Source of the DNA: Leucogyrophana mollusca
Taxonomy: Eukaryota; Basidiomycota; Agaricomycetes; Boletales
DNA length: 64,000 nt
Assembly: GCA_021014945.1 (NCBI GenBank)
Contig: MU266400.1
Location: 51,940-115,939, forward strand
Direction: 5' to 3'
This document shows, piece by piece, positions 1 to 10,791 of the stretch (positions are counted from its first letter, which is position 1; each line of letters opens with the position of its first letter). The notes under the pieces were generated by a model that saw only the letters and a list, made by a program, of their open reading frames with translations, ran no database searches and was not told where the DNA came from. The position numbers and the translations under genes were made by a program.

Positions 1-191
1 ATCGTACACCAATCCTACTTTCTACTTACATGGCACACAGCAGTGTGTTCCTTCTTCCACCTGGCGGCATGCGGAATATACGCGCATGGTCATTGTCATC
101 TTGAATACAAGCCCCCTAAGGGGGAGTGTAGAACCCTTGTGCAAACACCCTCACAAATCAGCCAGGTGGGACTTTGCAATGACCACTGCTA

Positions 192-1221
192 TCAAGTATA
201 CTTCTCCCTGCCTCCACTGTTGCCATCCTGACCCCAGCTGATAGCGAAAGGCGCGAAGTGGTCGATGTGCCAAGAGTCCAGTGCACTGAGCGCGGCTGAG
301 CCCCAGTCAAACGTCTCGTGCTCGGCATGGTCCTCAGGGCCATCCACGAATATCACGAGACGCTCATTCTGCGGCGGAATGAATCCCTCGCGCACGCCGT
401 TCCGAATCAGCTCGCGTAGCATGCTATAGTAGGACAAGACGTTGAGCACGACCACGGCTACCAGGTGGGTCAAAATGAGCTAGGGTGTGCAGACCGAGGT
501 ATGGATATATCGTACGTTTGTTGTGAATGTTAAGTTGATTCCAGGTGACGACTTCCAAGATCTGTAGGATATACGGGTTAGGATACAGCCTGGTCATTAG
601 GAGGAAAAGTCCGTCACTTCTTCGAAGGTGCCATAGCCGCCAGGCAGGCCGATAAACCCACCAACACGCTCTGCCATCTTTACTTTACGCTCGTGCATCG
701 AGTCGACCACGATCTAGTGTGTTGCTGAGGTGAGCTAGGTCTGCGACTAGATCGCGTGTTCAGACTCGCCGTTTCCACCTACCCAGCGACATGAGTGACG
801 TCAATCTGCGACAACTAATCACACGCACCTCTCCCCGAATTTCTCCGTCAAGGGCTTGCGCGACGGCAAGTGCGGCCACGGCTCCCGTGCCCTTACCTCT
901 CTCTCCTCCCGCGGCGAGAATTGCGCGCGGGATAACTCCGGTAACCTTTCCGCCCTCAGAACTCATGACCGTCGCGGAAATGATGCCCATGATTCCTCTG
1001 CTGCCGCCACCATAGACGAGCGGGCGTTTTGCCGCTGCTAGCGCATGTCCTAGAGCTGAATGCAAATGATGTGAGATCATAACTATCAGAGCCAGCGTGG
1101 GTTGTGTATTGGGAAACGTACACAGAGCAGCCAGCTGGAAAGCCTTTTTGTTTCCCAGCGACGATGCACAATAAACCGCTATCGCGGGGGACTTGGAGCT
1201 GAGCGGGATGGCGGATGCCAT
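192..1221 (-). CDS. LOG-family cytokinin riboside 5'-monophosphate phosphoribohydrolase-like protein
   Basis: Multi-exon gene read right to left. The first exon begins [12 protein letters not shown] and contains AVYCASSLG. The next carries [11 protein letters not shown], the nucleotide-binding glycine motif of the LOG (formerly 'lysine decarboxylase-like') family. A further exon around 600-715 encodes VVDSMHERK and PGGYGTFEE, the catalytic signature of the family. The final exon reads [17 protein letters not shown] and ends at 192. Known LOG proteins cleave N6-modified or plain purine nucleoside monophosphates to base and ribose 5-phosphate in the cytosol. Every hallmark motif is present and no stop interrupts the best spliced reading. 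The intron between about 720 and 830 is the least certain join. It diverges from allantoinase across about 430 bp. Confidence 0.85.
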
Positions 1222-1654
1222 GGTGGTCGGTCAAGAGCTCAAGAGCGGGCAGACGTGACTCAGATATGAGTCCAAAGCCGGAATTTATAGATGCCAGATT
1301 GCGCCAGATCATGCTATAGATAATTTTATGATGCTTCGACCGTATCATGGGACGTTGCATCAGTGGGTTGTCGAATGGGCCTCTGCTGCGCGCAGCTTCG
1401 GTACTAGGCGATCCTTATAATTATTCGCCTTAAAGCCCGTCTTTAGTTCAACCTGGAGATTGTCTTGATGAACTCGAGGCTCCTTCGTGACGTCGCGGAC
1501 GTCGATAGGCGAAATGACCAACTGTGGAAAGAAAGTGTGGAAGTGTTCATTTAAGCGCCCACCACAAGAAAATCATCCACATGACATCTTCGACCATAAT
1601 CTCGGATTGGAAATCATAGGCATCGCTATCTCTTTCAACTTGACAGGAACCGGG
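1222..1654. promoter_or_regulatory. Bidirectional promoter with candidate GATA-factor sites
   Basis: This 430-bp gap lies between the divergent LOG-like and allantoinase starts. HGATAR-type sites (AreA/Nit2 consensus) are visible at 1318-1323 (AGATAA) and 1503-1508 (CGATAG). A third, reversed, lies just 5' of the allantoinase start at 1626-1631 within the region still likely to be leader. GATA factors are known to control allantoin catabolism in fungi; binding here is inferred from sequence only. Confidence 0.4.
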
Positions 1655-3312
1655 ATGGCCTTGGGGTCATTGACCGTCGCTAGCAGGAATGTCATCTTGC
1701 CCGGGTACGACCAGCCCCAGGCTGCAACAATCACCGTAGATGTGGAAACAGGCAAGATCATCGACATCCAACACGAATACCTCCCTGTTAATCCATCAGG
1801 GAGAGAAGATACAAAGGTGCGTCGGATCGACGCTGGGGACTACTTTATACTCCCAGGGCTTGTCGAGTAAGTTCTCCGTTTGAGGGTAGTCGGCGATCTC
1901 TTAAAGGGTGGTGTGTAGTGCCCATGTTCATCTGAACGAACCCGGTCGCACAGACTGGGAGGGTTTTTGGACAGGAACGAGAGCCGCCGTGTCAGGAGGT
2001 ATCACGACTGTGGTGGATATGCCACTCAATTCTATTCCGCCCACTACTACTGTCGAGAACCTCAGTCTTAAGCGGCGGACGGCATCAGGTCAATGTTGGA
2101 CGGATGTGGCGTTTTGGGGAGGCGTTATACCTGGAAACCAAGTGAGCGCTATCGACATACCAGTTCCGTGGGTCCTCATTGTTGCGTTGACAGCCCGACC
2201 TAAAACCTTTGGTCGCTGCCGGAGTCAAGGGTTTCAAGTGCTTCTTGATCGAGAGTGGGGTCGAGGTAGGGGGCTCTGGCATTGTGTAAATGCATCTCAA
2301 CAACATCTATATCATTAACAGGAGTTTCCATGTGTATCCGAGGATGATCTACACGGGCACATGAAGGAGCTCAAGGTAAAGCAACTCAGACCGAGATGCT
2401 TGATCTCAAAAATCTGACAAAGTTAGGACGAGCCGACCGTCCTACTTTTTCACGCCGAGTTGGAAACCCCATCATCTACCTCAGACCTCTCCCACGACTC
2501 GCCTGATCCTACCGTCTACGAGACCTTTCTCAATTCTCGCCCCGAAGACATGGAGGTGAACGCCATCAAGTTGATAACACGTCTTCAAGAGGAGTACAAA
2601 TCTCTCCGGTGTCACATCGTCCACCTCTCCGCCTCCTCTGCGCTACCTATTATTCAGGCTGCAAGACGTCGTGGCCTGAAGCTAACGGTCGAAACTTGTT
2701 TCCACTACCTCTGCCTCTCCTCTAGTAACCTACTCAACTGCCGCCCCGAGTTCAAATGTTGTCCTCCCATCAGAGATCGTTCGAACAGAGATAGCCTGTG
2801 GAAGGCGCTTATCGATGGCGACATCGACTTCGTGGTCTCCGATCATAGTCCATGCGTAACAGAGTTGAAGAAACTCGATGAAGGCGATATCATGGCAGCT
2901 TGGGGCGGGATAAACAGCCTCGGCCTCGGCCTGAGCCTGCTTTGGACAGAAGGCAAAACGAGAAACGTCGGAATCACCCAGATCATCAGTTGGCTAAGTG
3001 AGAAGACTGCGGAGCACGCGGGTTTGTCGGCATCGAAAGGCCAGCTGAAGGTCGGACTTGATGGTGATCTTGTCATATGGGATCCCAATGCCGAGTTCAA
3101 GGCTAGTTTCAGCGCGCCCTTAGCGGTTTCCGAGAGCTGATCTCTGAGGGCAGGTATCGAAGGAGCTCCTTCACTTCAAGAATAAACTATCCGCATACGA
3201 AGGGATGACTCTAAGAGGTGTCGTGCAAAAGACATTCCTTCGGGGTCAGCTAGTGTACGACCAGGCTCGAAATGGTTTCGATGAGCTGGATCCTCTTGGA
3301 AAATTACTATAA
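1655..3312 (+). CDS. Allantoinase
   Basis: Six exons inferred at 1655-1866, 1919-2141, 2194-2265, 2322-2375, 2427-3105 and 3149-3312, giving 467 residues. This is the usual size of the cyclic amidohydrolase family. Metal and substrate residues are in order: [11 protein letters not shown] (split by intron 1), the lysine to be carboxylated in [22 protein letters not shown] and VSDHSPC. The C-terminal exon reads [13 protein letters not shown] and ends DPLGKLL. The enzyme hydrolyses allantoin to allantoate in purine catabolism. The start at 1655 is chosen because the reading frame upstream has no family similarity. The last intron is only 43 nt. Without it the frame stops at 3140 and loses the conserved C-terminus. 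Confidence 0.9.
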
Positions 3313-3809
3313 TGACCACAGTCGCACCCTGTCCTGGATTTCGACGCTTCCTCATGACTTTGTACAAGCAATGGTCTCGAAGCTGCCCCATTTAATCGAT
3401 TTTATCGTGTGTAACCTCAGCATCAACGAAGGTTCCTGTTGGTTTCTTTAGATCTGTGTCCCACTCACACTAATTGGTTTGAAGGCTGTCAGCGTTGACG
3501 TGTGACATTGTTCACTGTACTTTTCAGGGGGAAATAATGATCTGTATGCGCCGAACCTGGACAGTTGTCCAGAGACATCTGGGCATCATACGCGTACTGC
3601 GTGTGCATCAGCCTGAAACGACACTCTTTCGATCTTGAAGCTGGTGTGATGGTATACTAGGTCATGGGCTTCAAGCTCAAAATCAAGACGAACCTCGAGT
3701 GAGGGTCATGGTATTGGTATGTTCTACTGTGAGCTATAGGTCACAAGAAGGGACCCAGCTACTATCTATTTTTTCTCCCTTATGCACCTCATGATGCGTA
3801 GGGCGCAGA
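3313..3809. other. Convergent intergenic region
   Basis: Spacer between the 3' ends of allantoinase (+) and the S28 peptidase (-). No gene, RNA or repeat seen; it presumably holds both polyadenylation regions. Confidence 0.5.
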
Positions 3810-5981
3810 CTACGAAAGCCAGCCCTTCATGAACCTTAGACCCGCCTGTTGCACACGCAAAACGCTAGCATCCACAACGCCGTTTTTGGCGTCCATATCT
3901 GAGGCATGGAAGCCATCGCCCTCATAGATAGGCTGGGAGGCGACGCTGACTTTGTGCAGGCCGTCGGCCGACAGAGTTGCATCACGCCAGTGATCCCCTG
4001 GTGTTATGGATCGTCAAATAGATGTACTGTTACTAGGATAGAAATGGGGACGTACGGAGACCATTGGCAAAGAAGACCCTATCGACCTTGATGTTCCATC
4101 CCCCGTATTTCCTGTTGGTCGCTTGAACGTCAGGGGTTCCCGACGTCTGGAATCTTTGAGGGAACATGTTCACACATTGCCTCTGTACCAGTAACATTCA
4201 GCCTTTGGAAAGTATGTGATGGACTGGGTCACGCGCCTGGAAGTAAGAGGGTTGAATGATGCGGCTGACAATAGCTGGCTGGCCTAAGGGAGGCCCGCCT
4301 TGATACCAGCCGACTTCGTTGCACCTAGAAGAAAACCGTTTGGCATTGTGGAACAGGCCTTCAGGTTTTGATGTGGGAACTTACATCATCCAAAACCAGG
4401 ACCGCCACGCGTTATTGACGGAGACATCTGTATAGTAAGGCTGGGTGGCATCGTATGTGCCTAGGCATGTCCTGTATGGTTATTAAGGGTTACAGGAAGA
4501 ATATGGAGATTAGGCAACGATTTACTCAGCGTCTACAGTGCCACATACTGCGGATCGAGAAAATAGGATTAGCATTCTTGTATGGGCTCAGATGGAACAA
4601 GAAGACGTAGACTCACGAGACGCATAGTAACTGGTGTTCCAGAAGTTACCCCATGATTCGAGGGCATTCTGGAGACCCCAACCTTTCTCGCTCGCACTCA
4701 CGCCGTCCTTCACCTCGAGTGCGTCGCAGAACCTGTAGAAATTCTGCTGGCCACCACCAGGCTGGAGCATCTGCCAATCGTACAGGTTATTGACCACTAC
4801 ACACATAGCGAGTCAGAGCAGGTGGGCTGTCATCATCTACAGGTACGCACATGCGGCAGCGAAGTCCTCGATGTGGGTGATTTTGCCCAGGCCAAAGTTA
4901 TTCTGCAAGTCCTGGAGAGCAGTCTTGTTGTTGGTCACGTAGAGCCAGTCGAGATGAGAGATGACAGCTTCGACGTCAGCAGAGCAGTTCTTGGGCATGT
5001 GCTCACGAATTGGCTTGAAGAGATCGTAGAAGTTCCTGTAGGACGATGAATATTGACTTGAGTTCGAAATACCACGAAAGAGAGTGAATCGTTACGTTAT
5101 TGCTTCAACCACAGCGGACGATGCCCATCCGGCACGGAAGACTCCCGGTTTGCTGGAAGTCCGGTTGAGCTGGTCGTATTCAGGCTAGTGTGCATATCAC
5201 GGCGCTCACTTTACCATCGTCCAGCCCGTCAGAGCTCCTAAGAAGACAATCCTATTTGAACCTCTTGTTGACCTCACGCGATCTCATAGCACGCACCACT
5301 ATAGCTTCCCCCGATTAATACCCAGTGCGCCTGATTAGGTTTAACCTGGTCGCCGCCGGGCATGGGCAAATCAATAGTCTGAGCAAAATACACAAGGTCA
5401 TCGATGGCCTGCTGGATGGTGAGCACCTCCAAGCTTTGCGAGGTGAGATTATCGTAGGGGTTAGAGAACCCAAAGAAACGGTGCTCAATGACCACCGTGG
5501 CGCCCTTTTCCTGTTGCGCAATCATGCCATTTATACTCCTGTTTGTCAGGTATCCATCGAAGCCTGGATGAATGAGTACAACCAATAGTCGACCAAAGTT
5601 GTCGCAGTGGCTTACCGTCTGCATTGGTTTCGCCAGGAGTCAAGAGTATGATAGGCCCTCCTAGGTCCAGCGAGAGAATCAAAGTCAAGTGTCAGGAAGA
5701 TCTATGAACGTACCCTTTTCATAGAATTCCCAATTCATCCAGAACCGTTGCTTGAATGTCCCGATATTTGGCTTATTATGATCAATAAGCTGGTCAAATT
5801 GATAGACCATTGTGATTGGGGGAAGAGCAGTCCCGTTAGGCGTCATCACAGCGTTCTCGGTTGCACCCAACTTTGGGATGTGAAGTTGATTACGCCCCAC
5901 CGCATTTGGGATGGCGGCATCCACAAGAGATACGGACAGCAATATTGCAAGAACAGATTTAGAGAGCCAGGACAGGGCCAT
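3810..5981 (-). CDS. Secreted serine peptidase, family S28 (prolyl carboxypeptidase type), copy 1
   Basis: Starts MALSWLSKSVLAILL, a typical signal peptide, followed by VYQFDQLIDH and GTFKQRFWMNWEFY. The nucleophile lies in GGSYSGA, where the codon is split by an intron whose removal gives SYSGALTGWTM. Downstream exons read VFRAGWASSAVVEAIT, HMPKNCSADVEAVI, FCDALEVKDGVSA, then FFANGLRDHWRD and SADGLHKVS, which carry the catalytic Asp and His regions. It ends KGWLS at 3810. S28 enzymes act outside the cell or in acidic vacuoles on bonds after proline. All splice junctions I checked stay in frame, so it appears intact. It is paralogous to 17155-19355, with the same exon pattern, in inverted orientation. 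Confidence 0.88.
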
Positions 5982-6037
5982 CGTTATGGGAAGGGTGTCG
6001 TTCTGAGTTCTGCGACGATGGTCATGTCTTCGCAGGT

Positions 6038-6049
6038 TGCTTTTATACC
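6038..6049 (-). promoter_or_regulatory. TATA box of S28 copy 1
   Basis: On the minus strand this reads GGTATAAAAGCA, 57 nt ahead of the start codon. The identical 12-mer precedes S28 copy 2 and the hydrophobin. Confidence 0.65.
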
Positions 6050-7200
6050 GTGCCTTGTGGTCTTGGTCGCAGCCGAGCATCGCCTAGCCATAAAACACTG
6101 ATGAAAGCGTTCAGAATAAATGAGTCTGACAATTCGAGCCACTGTGGTGATTGATCTCAGCTGTGATCAGCCACGCATACCACACATACTTCGCTGGATC
6201 AGATAACGAAGAACAGCACCTGCCCTACCAGAAATGTTTCTAGTGAGGCAACTGCAACTAAGGCTCGACACCTAGGCTAGATGCGGATGCATCTTCGTCT
6301 TCGAAAGCATGATGCACTGGGCCTGGCGCACCTCTGCACCAGTTTACTCGCTCACAACGCAGACCGGACCCACGGGGCCCGACCTGCAAGGCCGTGTTAT
6401 GCGTTGTGCAAGCATGATACGCATGACAGGCGAAACGCAAGTGGTGGTGTCACAAAGTCTCGGGACCATCCGGGGGTAGCTCTAGCCAGAGCTTTATGCC
6501 GCCACCTGCATGTGGGAGCATGTGGCTCCGACGGCTGGTCGTGTGTTATGTGGCTTGTCACAGCTTCTCGACTCTGCTCGATCGAAAAAACCATATGCCA
6601 GCGGCTCGACGTGCCAATACCAATACTCCAGGCGGCCAATGTTTGCACTGATCAGAATTTGAAAAACCAGCCATGCGACGGATGGGCGTCCATCCCAGGG
6701 AGCTATGATTCAACCATTGCAACCCTGGCCCGCACGAGCTGTGAAGTCAAGAAAGGCCATTCACCATCGCTACCATACTCTCCTGCAACTTGGGTCGTGA
6801 AAGGTGTTCTGTTACTTGTAGGTGTCAAAAGAACTCTGCGACTTCAACGGAAGACTCGGACGGTGGTGGTTGCGAACAGGATAAAAACGTGATGATGAGC
6901 AGATAATGCACGATGCAAAGTCATCGCTCGAGCTGCCAGCAGGTGGAACGGGGCAAGGTGTTGCCGTTGTGTCACGGTGGTCACTGGCTGCTGCGGCGCC
7001 CATCACGAGAGGTATGTAAGAGACCAGCTCCAGGATACATCCCGTTTTAAAACTGTGTATAGGCATGATTCTGAGTCCATCACTATCCTCGTCTCCTGGT
7101 ACCCATGATGGAGGCTGAGCCAAGCCCCCAGTCAGCTACCAGCCTGATGCATGATGGACGTAACCCCTAATACAATTGCGATCACGTATACCCTCCAAGC
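6050..7200. other. Intergenic region, no supported gene
   Basis: Lies between the divergent S28 peptidase and the P450 locus. It contains a 203-codon open frame at 6281-6892 (+) and shorter ones opposite, but their composition is irregular and they show no recognisable motif. I treat them as chance frames in GC-rich DNA. Confidence 0.5.
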
Positions 7201-7628
7201 ATCCTGTCAATCTGGTGTACCTCATGCCGTGAGATACTTTGGCCTGCACCTCTCTTGCACACAGCTCCCCCTTCTGAGAGGTGGGCTTTCCGTCACCTGC
7301 TGTTAGCTTGGCTTCACGTGCCTTCGGAAGGACAAATTGCGGGGCTCGTACCAACTCTTGCTTAACATCTCTTCCCATAAACTGTTGCCCCTTCCGCTCT
7401 ACCCGCTGAAACTCTGTTTCCCAATCCGCGAGAGTGTATTGAAATATACAGCCGTTAAAGGTGTACGTTGTGCTTGACACCTGGGTTCTGATCTTGGACT
7501 GTGAGTACACACGACATAGAAGGATATATCTCCGCTTATTTTACCTCCTATCATTTACCATGCATTGGCCTCTCGAGACTGCCTTTGCATCCTTGCTTTC
7601 GGAGCTTGTAATTGCGAGTGCTCAAAGT
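7201..7628 (+). repeat. Tandem repeat unit 1: degenerate copy of the P450 promoter and first-exon start
   Basis: This unit aligns along its length with 7629-8040. Shared landmarks in order are TCCTGTCA, GAGGTGGGCTT, CGTCACCTGCT, GTGTATT.AAATA, GGTCTGATCTT-like and TTACC-ATG followed by TGGCCTCTCGA. The offset is 411-428 bp. The unit-1 TATA position has changed to GATATATC. Confidence 0.75.
7560..7622 (+). pseudogene. Relic of a cytochrome P450 N-terminus
   Basis: An ATG at 7560 followed by codons for HWPLETAFASLL matches the start of the intact P450 at 7971 (VWPLDTRFALLL). The similarity fades after about 20 codons, where the next repeat unit begins. There is no proline hinge, so this cannot make a P450. 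Confidence 0.6.
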
Positions 7629-8040
7629 ATCCTGTCAGGTTAGTGTGCCTCAAACCGTGAAAGACACGCCTGCCCCTTTCTTGTACGGGATTATTTCTTT
7701 TGAGAACCACGAGGTGGGCTTACCGTCACCTGCTATCGGCTCCATTCCAGGTGTCTCTGGAGGGGTGAATCGCGGAGCGCTTGTCTAACATTCATTCTCA
7801 CAGATTGTCCGCTTCGCTGAACATGCCTAAAACTCCGTGGCCCGCCGACTCCAGGTGTATTAAAATACACACAAATCACAAGTCTGCATTGGAGTCGACA
7901 CTCGGGGTCTGATCTTATTGTAGACGCATATAAAGTATCCCCTCGCTTATCTTACTTCCTACCGCTTACCATGGTTTGGCCTCTCGATACTCGATTCGCA
8001 CTCCTGCTTTCCATCTCTGTTGCAGCGGCAGTCCTCGTTG
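7629..8040 (+). repeat. Tandem repeat unit 2: functional P450 promoter and first-exon start
   Basis: Second, intact unit of the direct duplication. It contains a TATAAA at 7929-7934 and the P450 start codon at 7971. Confidence 0.75.
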
Positions 8041-10103
8041 ACCGCTTGGCAAAGAAGAGGAGGGGAACGAGTCTTCCCCTACCCCCTGGTCCCAAACCGC
8101 TCCCTGTGGTAGGGAATGTGCTATCTCTCGACTCTAAGGAGCCCTGGAACACATACGCGGAGTGGGGGGCAGTCTATGGTTTTCATCCTGTCACTTCACT
8201 GCAAGGGATTGGTTCATTCACGCTGATATCAAGGTGATCTGATCTACGCTCGCTTCCTTAATCAAGACGTTATCATTATCAACTCCGAGAAGATCGCGAA
8301 GGAGTTGTTGGAAAAGCGTTCGAACAACTATTCCGATCGACCATTCATCGCCACTCGGGAACCGTGAGTGATCTGATTCATCTGTGCTTTCTCATATGTA
8401 CTAAAATCCGTTTACGACGTACCTGCTCAACAGATTTGGGTGGACGTTTAATTTTGGGCTCACGCCCTATGGAGACGAATGGCGCTTGTGTCGCAGACTC
8501 ATCCATCAAACCTTTCGCGCAGATGCATCTCTCAGCTTTCGCCCTATGCAGATTAGAAAGGCGCATCAACTTCTGAACAATCTTCTTGATGATCCAATCA
8601 ATTATGTTGCTCATTTCCAGACATATGGTGCCTCCATTGGCATGTCCACGGTGTACGATTACGACGCAGCACCTCGCGATGACCCTTTAGTCGAGATCGT
8701 TAACAGGGCACTCGTCCTTGGTATCAAGGTTATGACTCCTGAGAGGGCCGTCCTTTTAAGTGCATTCCCATTCCGTGAGTTCAGCCGAAGCACTTCTCTC
8801 CAGTCAAATATCTCACCGTGTGTACAGTCGCGCGTTTGCCATCATGGTTTCCGGGAGCGACCATCAAGCGCGACGCTGTGCTGTCGTGTAAGTATATTGC
8901 TGAGATGATCGAAAGACCTTACGAGTATGTGCAAAAGAGCATGGTATGTGTTCTCGCGTAACAGCACTGCAAGATCCTCTGATGCAACCGAGGGATAGGC
9001 AGAAGGAACGGCAGCGCCTTCCTTGGTCTCCGAAATTCTGAAAAGAATGGAACACGAAGAGAACGATCGCGTGGATCAGCTCGAAAAAGCCTTGAAACAG
9101 ACTTCATCCACCGCTTTTGCCGGTTTGTGCCTGAACTCATCCCTTGGAAGTTGTTACTGATGCCTTACGTTCCTCAGCTGCCGCCGAAACTGTAAGTGGC
9201 ATGCTGAAAATGTCGTTCTGTATGCTCAAAGAATATCTACAATGCAGACTAGTTCGGCATTGCTTTTCTTTATATTGGCCATGGTCCTCAACCCCGATCT
9301 TCAACAACGAGCTCACGCTGAGATTGATGCCGTTGTGGACGCAGGACGGCTTCCAAATTTTGACGACAGACCCTCGTTGCCTTATATTGAAGGGATCGTC
9401 CGCGAGACTATGAGGTGGCAGCCTGTCATACCGATGGGTAATGCATGCTCGTGCTGTTCATTTCCCTTTGTTGACCTCGCTGCGTGCAGGTGCTCCTCAT
9501 GCAACGACGAACAGCGACGTCTACGAAGGGTACTTCATCCCCAAAGGTGCCATGATCATACCAAATGCATGGTACAGTCCAATGTTAGTCCACATCACCC
9601 CATGTTACTCACGTCCTGTGGTAGGGCCATGTCGCGTGACGAGTCTGTATACCCCAACGGGTCCAAGTTCAAGCCGGATAGGTGGCTCGACGAAGACGGG
9701 AAACTCACCAATGCTGAGCCACCCGTTTTCACCTTTGGTTTTGGCAGGCGCATATGTGGGTATATCGAAGACAGTCCAGCCCTTGTTTCTGATCACCCTA
9801 TTGCCCTCAGGTCCAGGTCGTTACACTGCAGACGCGTCAATTTGGGCCGGAATCGCTTCTATCCTTGCTACTTTTGAATTCTCGAAAGCGAAAGACGCTC
9901 AGGGCAAGGATATCGATTTTGTACCCACCTTCTCGTCCGGCGTTGGCCGGTGCGTTCTTCCCGTACTTACTATGCAGCAGCAGTATGCTGGAAGCTGACG
10001 TCGTCGCTACAGCCATCCAGATCCATTTCCTTGTAGCATCGTCCCCCGATCAACTAGGCTGAGTGCGGAGAAGCTGGCTCAGCTGATTCGCACCAGTGCA
10101 TAA
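7971..10103 (+). CDS. Cytochrome P450 monooxygenase
   Basis: Starts MVWPLDTRFALLL, an N-terminal membrane anchor, then the proline hinge LPLPPGPKPLPVVGN. Spliced exons continue DLIYARFLNQDVIII, PYGDEWRLCRRLIHQ (helix C WxxxR), the I-helix region STAFAAAAET followed by TSSALLFF, the K-helix ETMR, FKPDRWLDEDG and the haem loop FTFGFGRRICPGRY with the cysteine ligand. It ends at 10103. About ten short introns are needed and all joins I followed stay in frame. The enzyme is expected in the ER membrane with a separate reductase. The family and substrate cannot be told from the sequence alone. The I-helix has AAAET where AGxET is usual. Confidence 0.87.
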
Positions 10104-10791
10104 TCCCGGAACCTACAGTACGTTTTGGTCCAAAAGACCCTTCCGACGGTTGTTAACGTGGGGTGTATGGGTCACGACATCAGGGTTGTTCTTCTGCTTA
10201 TATATATGATCCGCACGAGACCCATCTGTTGCTGATATACAGAGGTAAGCCAACGTATCACATACTCATTTGTACATAGCGAAGTTGTAGGCAACTTAGG
10301 CCCGGGCTTGTCACTATCGACCAAGGCGTCGCCACAGCCCAGGAAAGCCCGGTTTATTGACTTAAGTCGACTGTGGACCAGATCCGAAATCACCGAGCAC
10401 CGCTGCAGGGAGTCTGGTATAATTAGCACTTCTGGTGACCTACATAAGAGTGTCATGTGTGGAGCTGATTTCGGCCTCGAGCTTGGCGGTCCTCTTGAGC
10501 TTTCTTATTTACACCACCTCGAGAAAACTCAAGACAATGCCTATGCTATCCAGAATATCTGTGTCACCGCGGACGATTCGTCTGAGGGTGAACTCGGACA
10601 TTGTACAAGCGACGTCCAGCTTATTCGGGACGTCAGTTAACCTCCCTCGGTGCGGTGCACTGGCTGCCCGCCACGAATCGTGATTTAAGTCCACTCTGAC
10701 ATTCTTCCCGGCCAGGCGTAATGTCTCGACGGCTAATCGTCGCGGCTCTCTCCATGAGACGAAGATCACACCATTTCTACAAACGAGAGGC
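10104..10791. other. Intergenic region, no supported gene
   Basis: Spacer between the P450 and the aminotransferase on the same strand. Short frames at 10172-10683 on both strands lack motifs. It presumably holds the aminotransferase promoter. Confidence 0.5.

Noticed and set aside
6281..6892. 203-codon plus-strand open frame between S28 and P450
   Set aside because: Irregular composition (many Cys, His and Arg), no motif, no plausible start context, overlapped by other frames.
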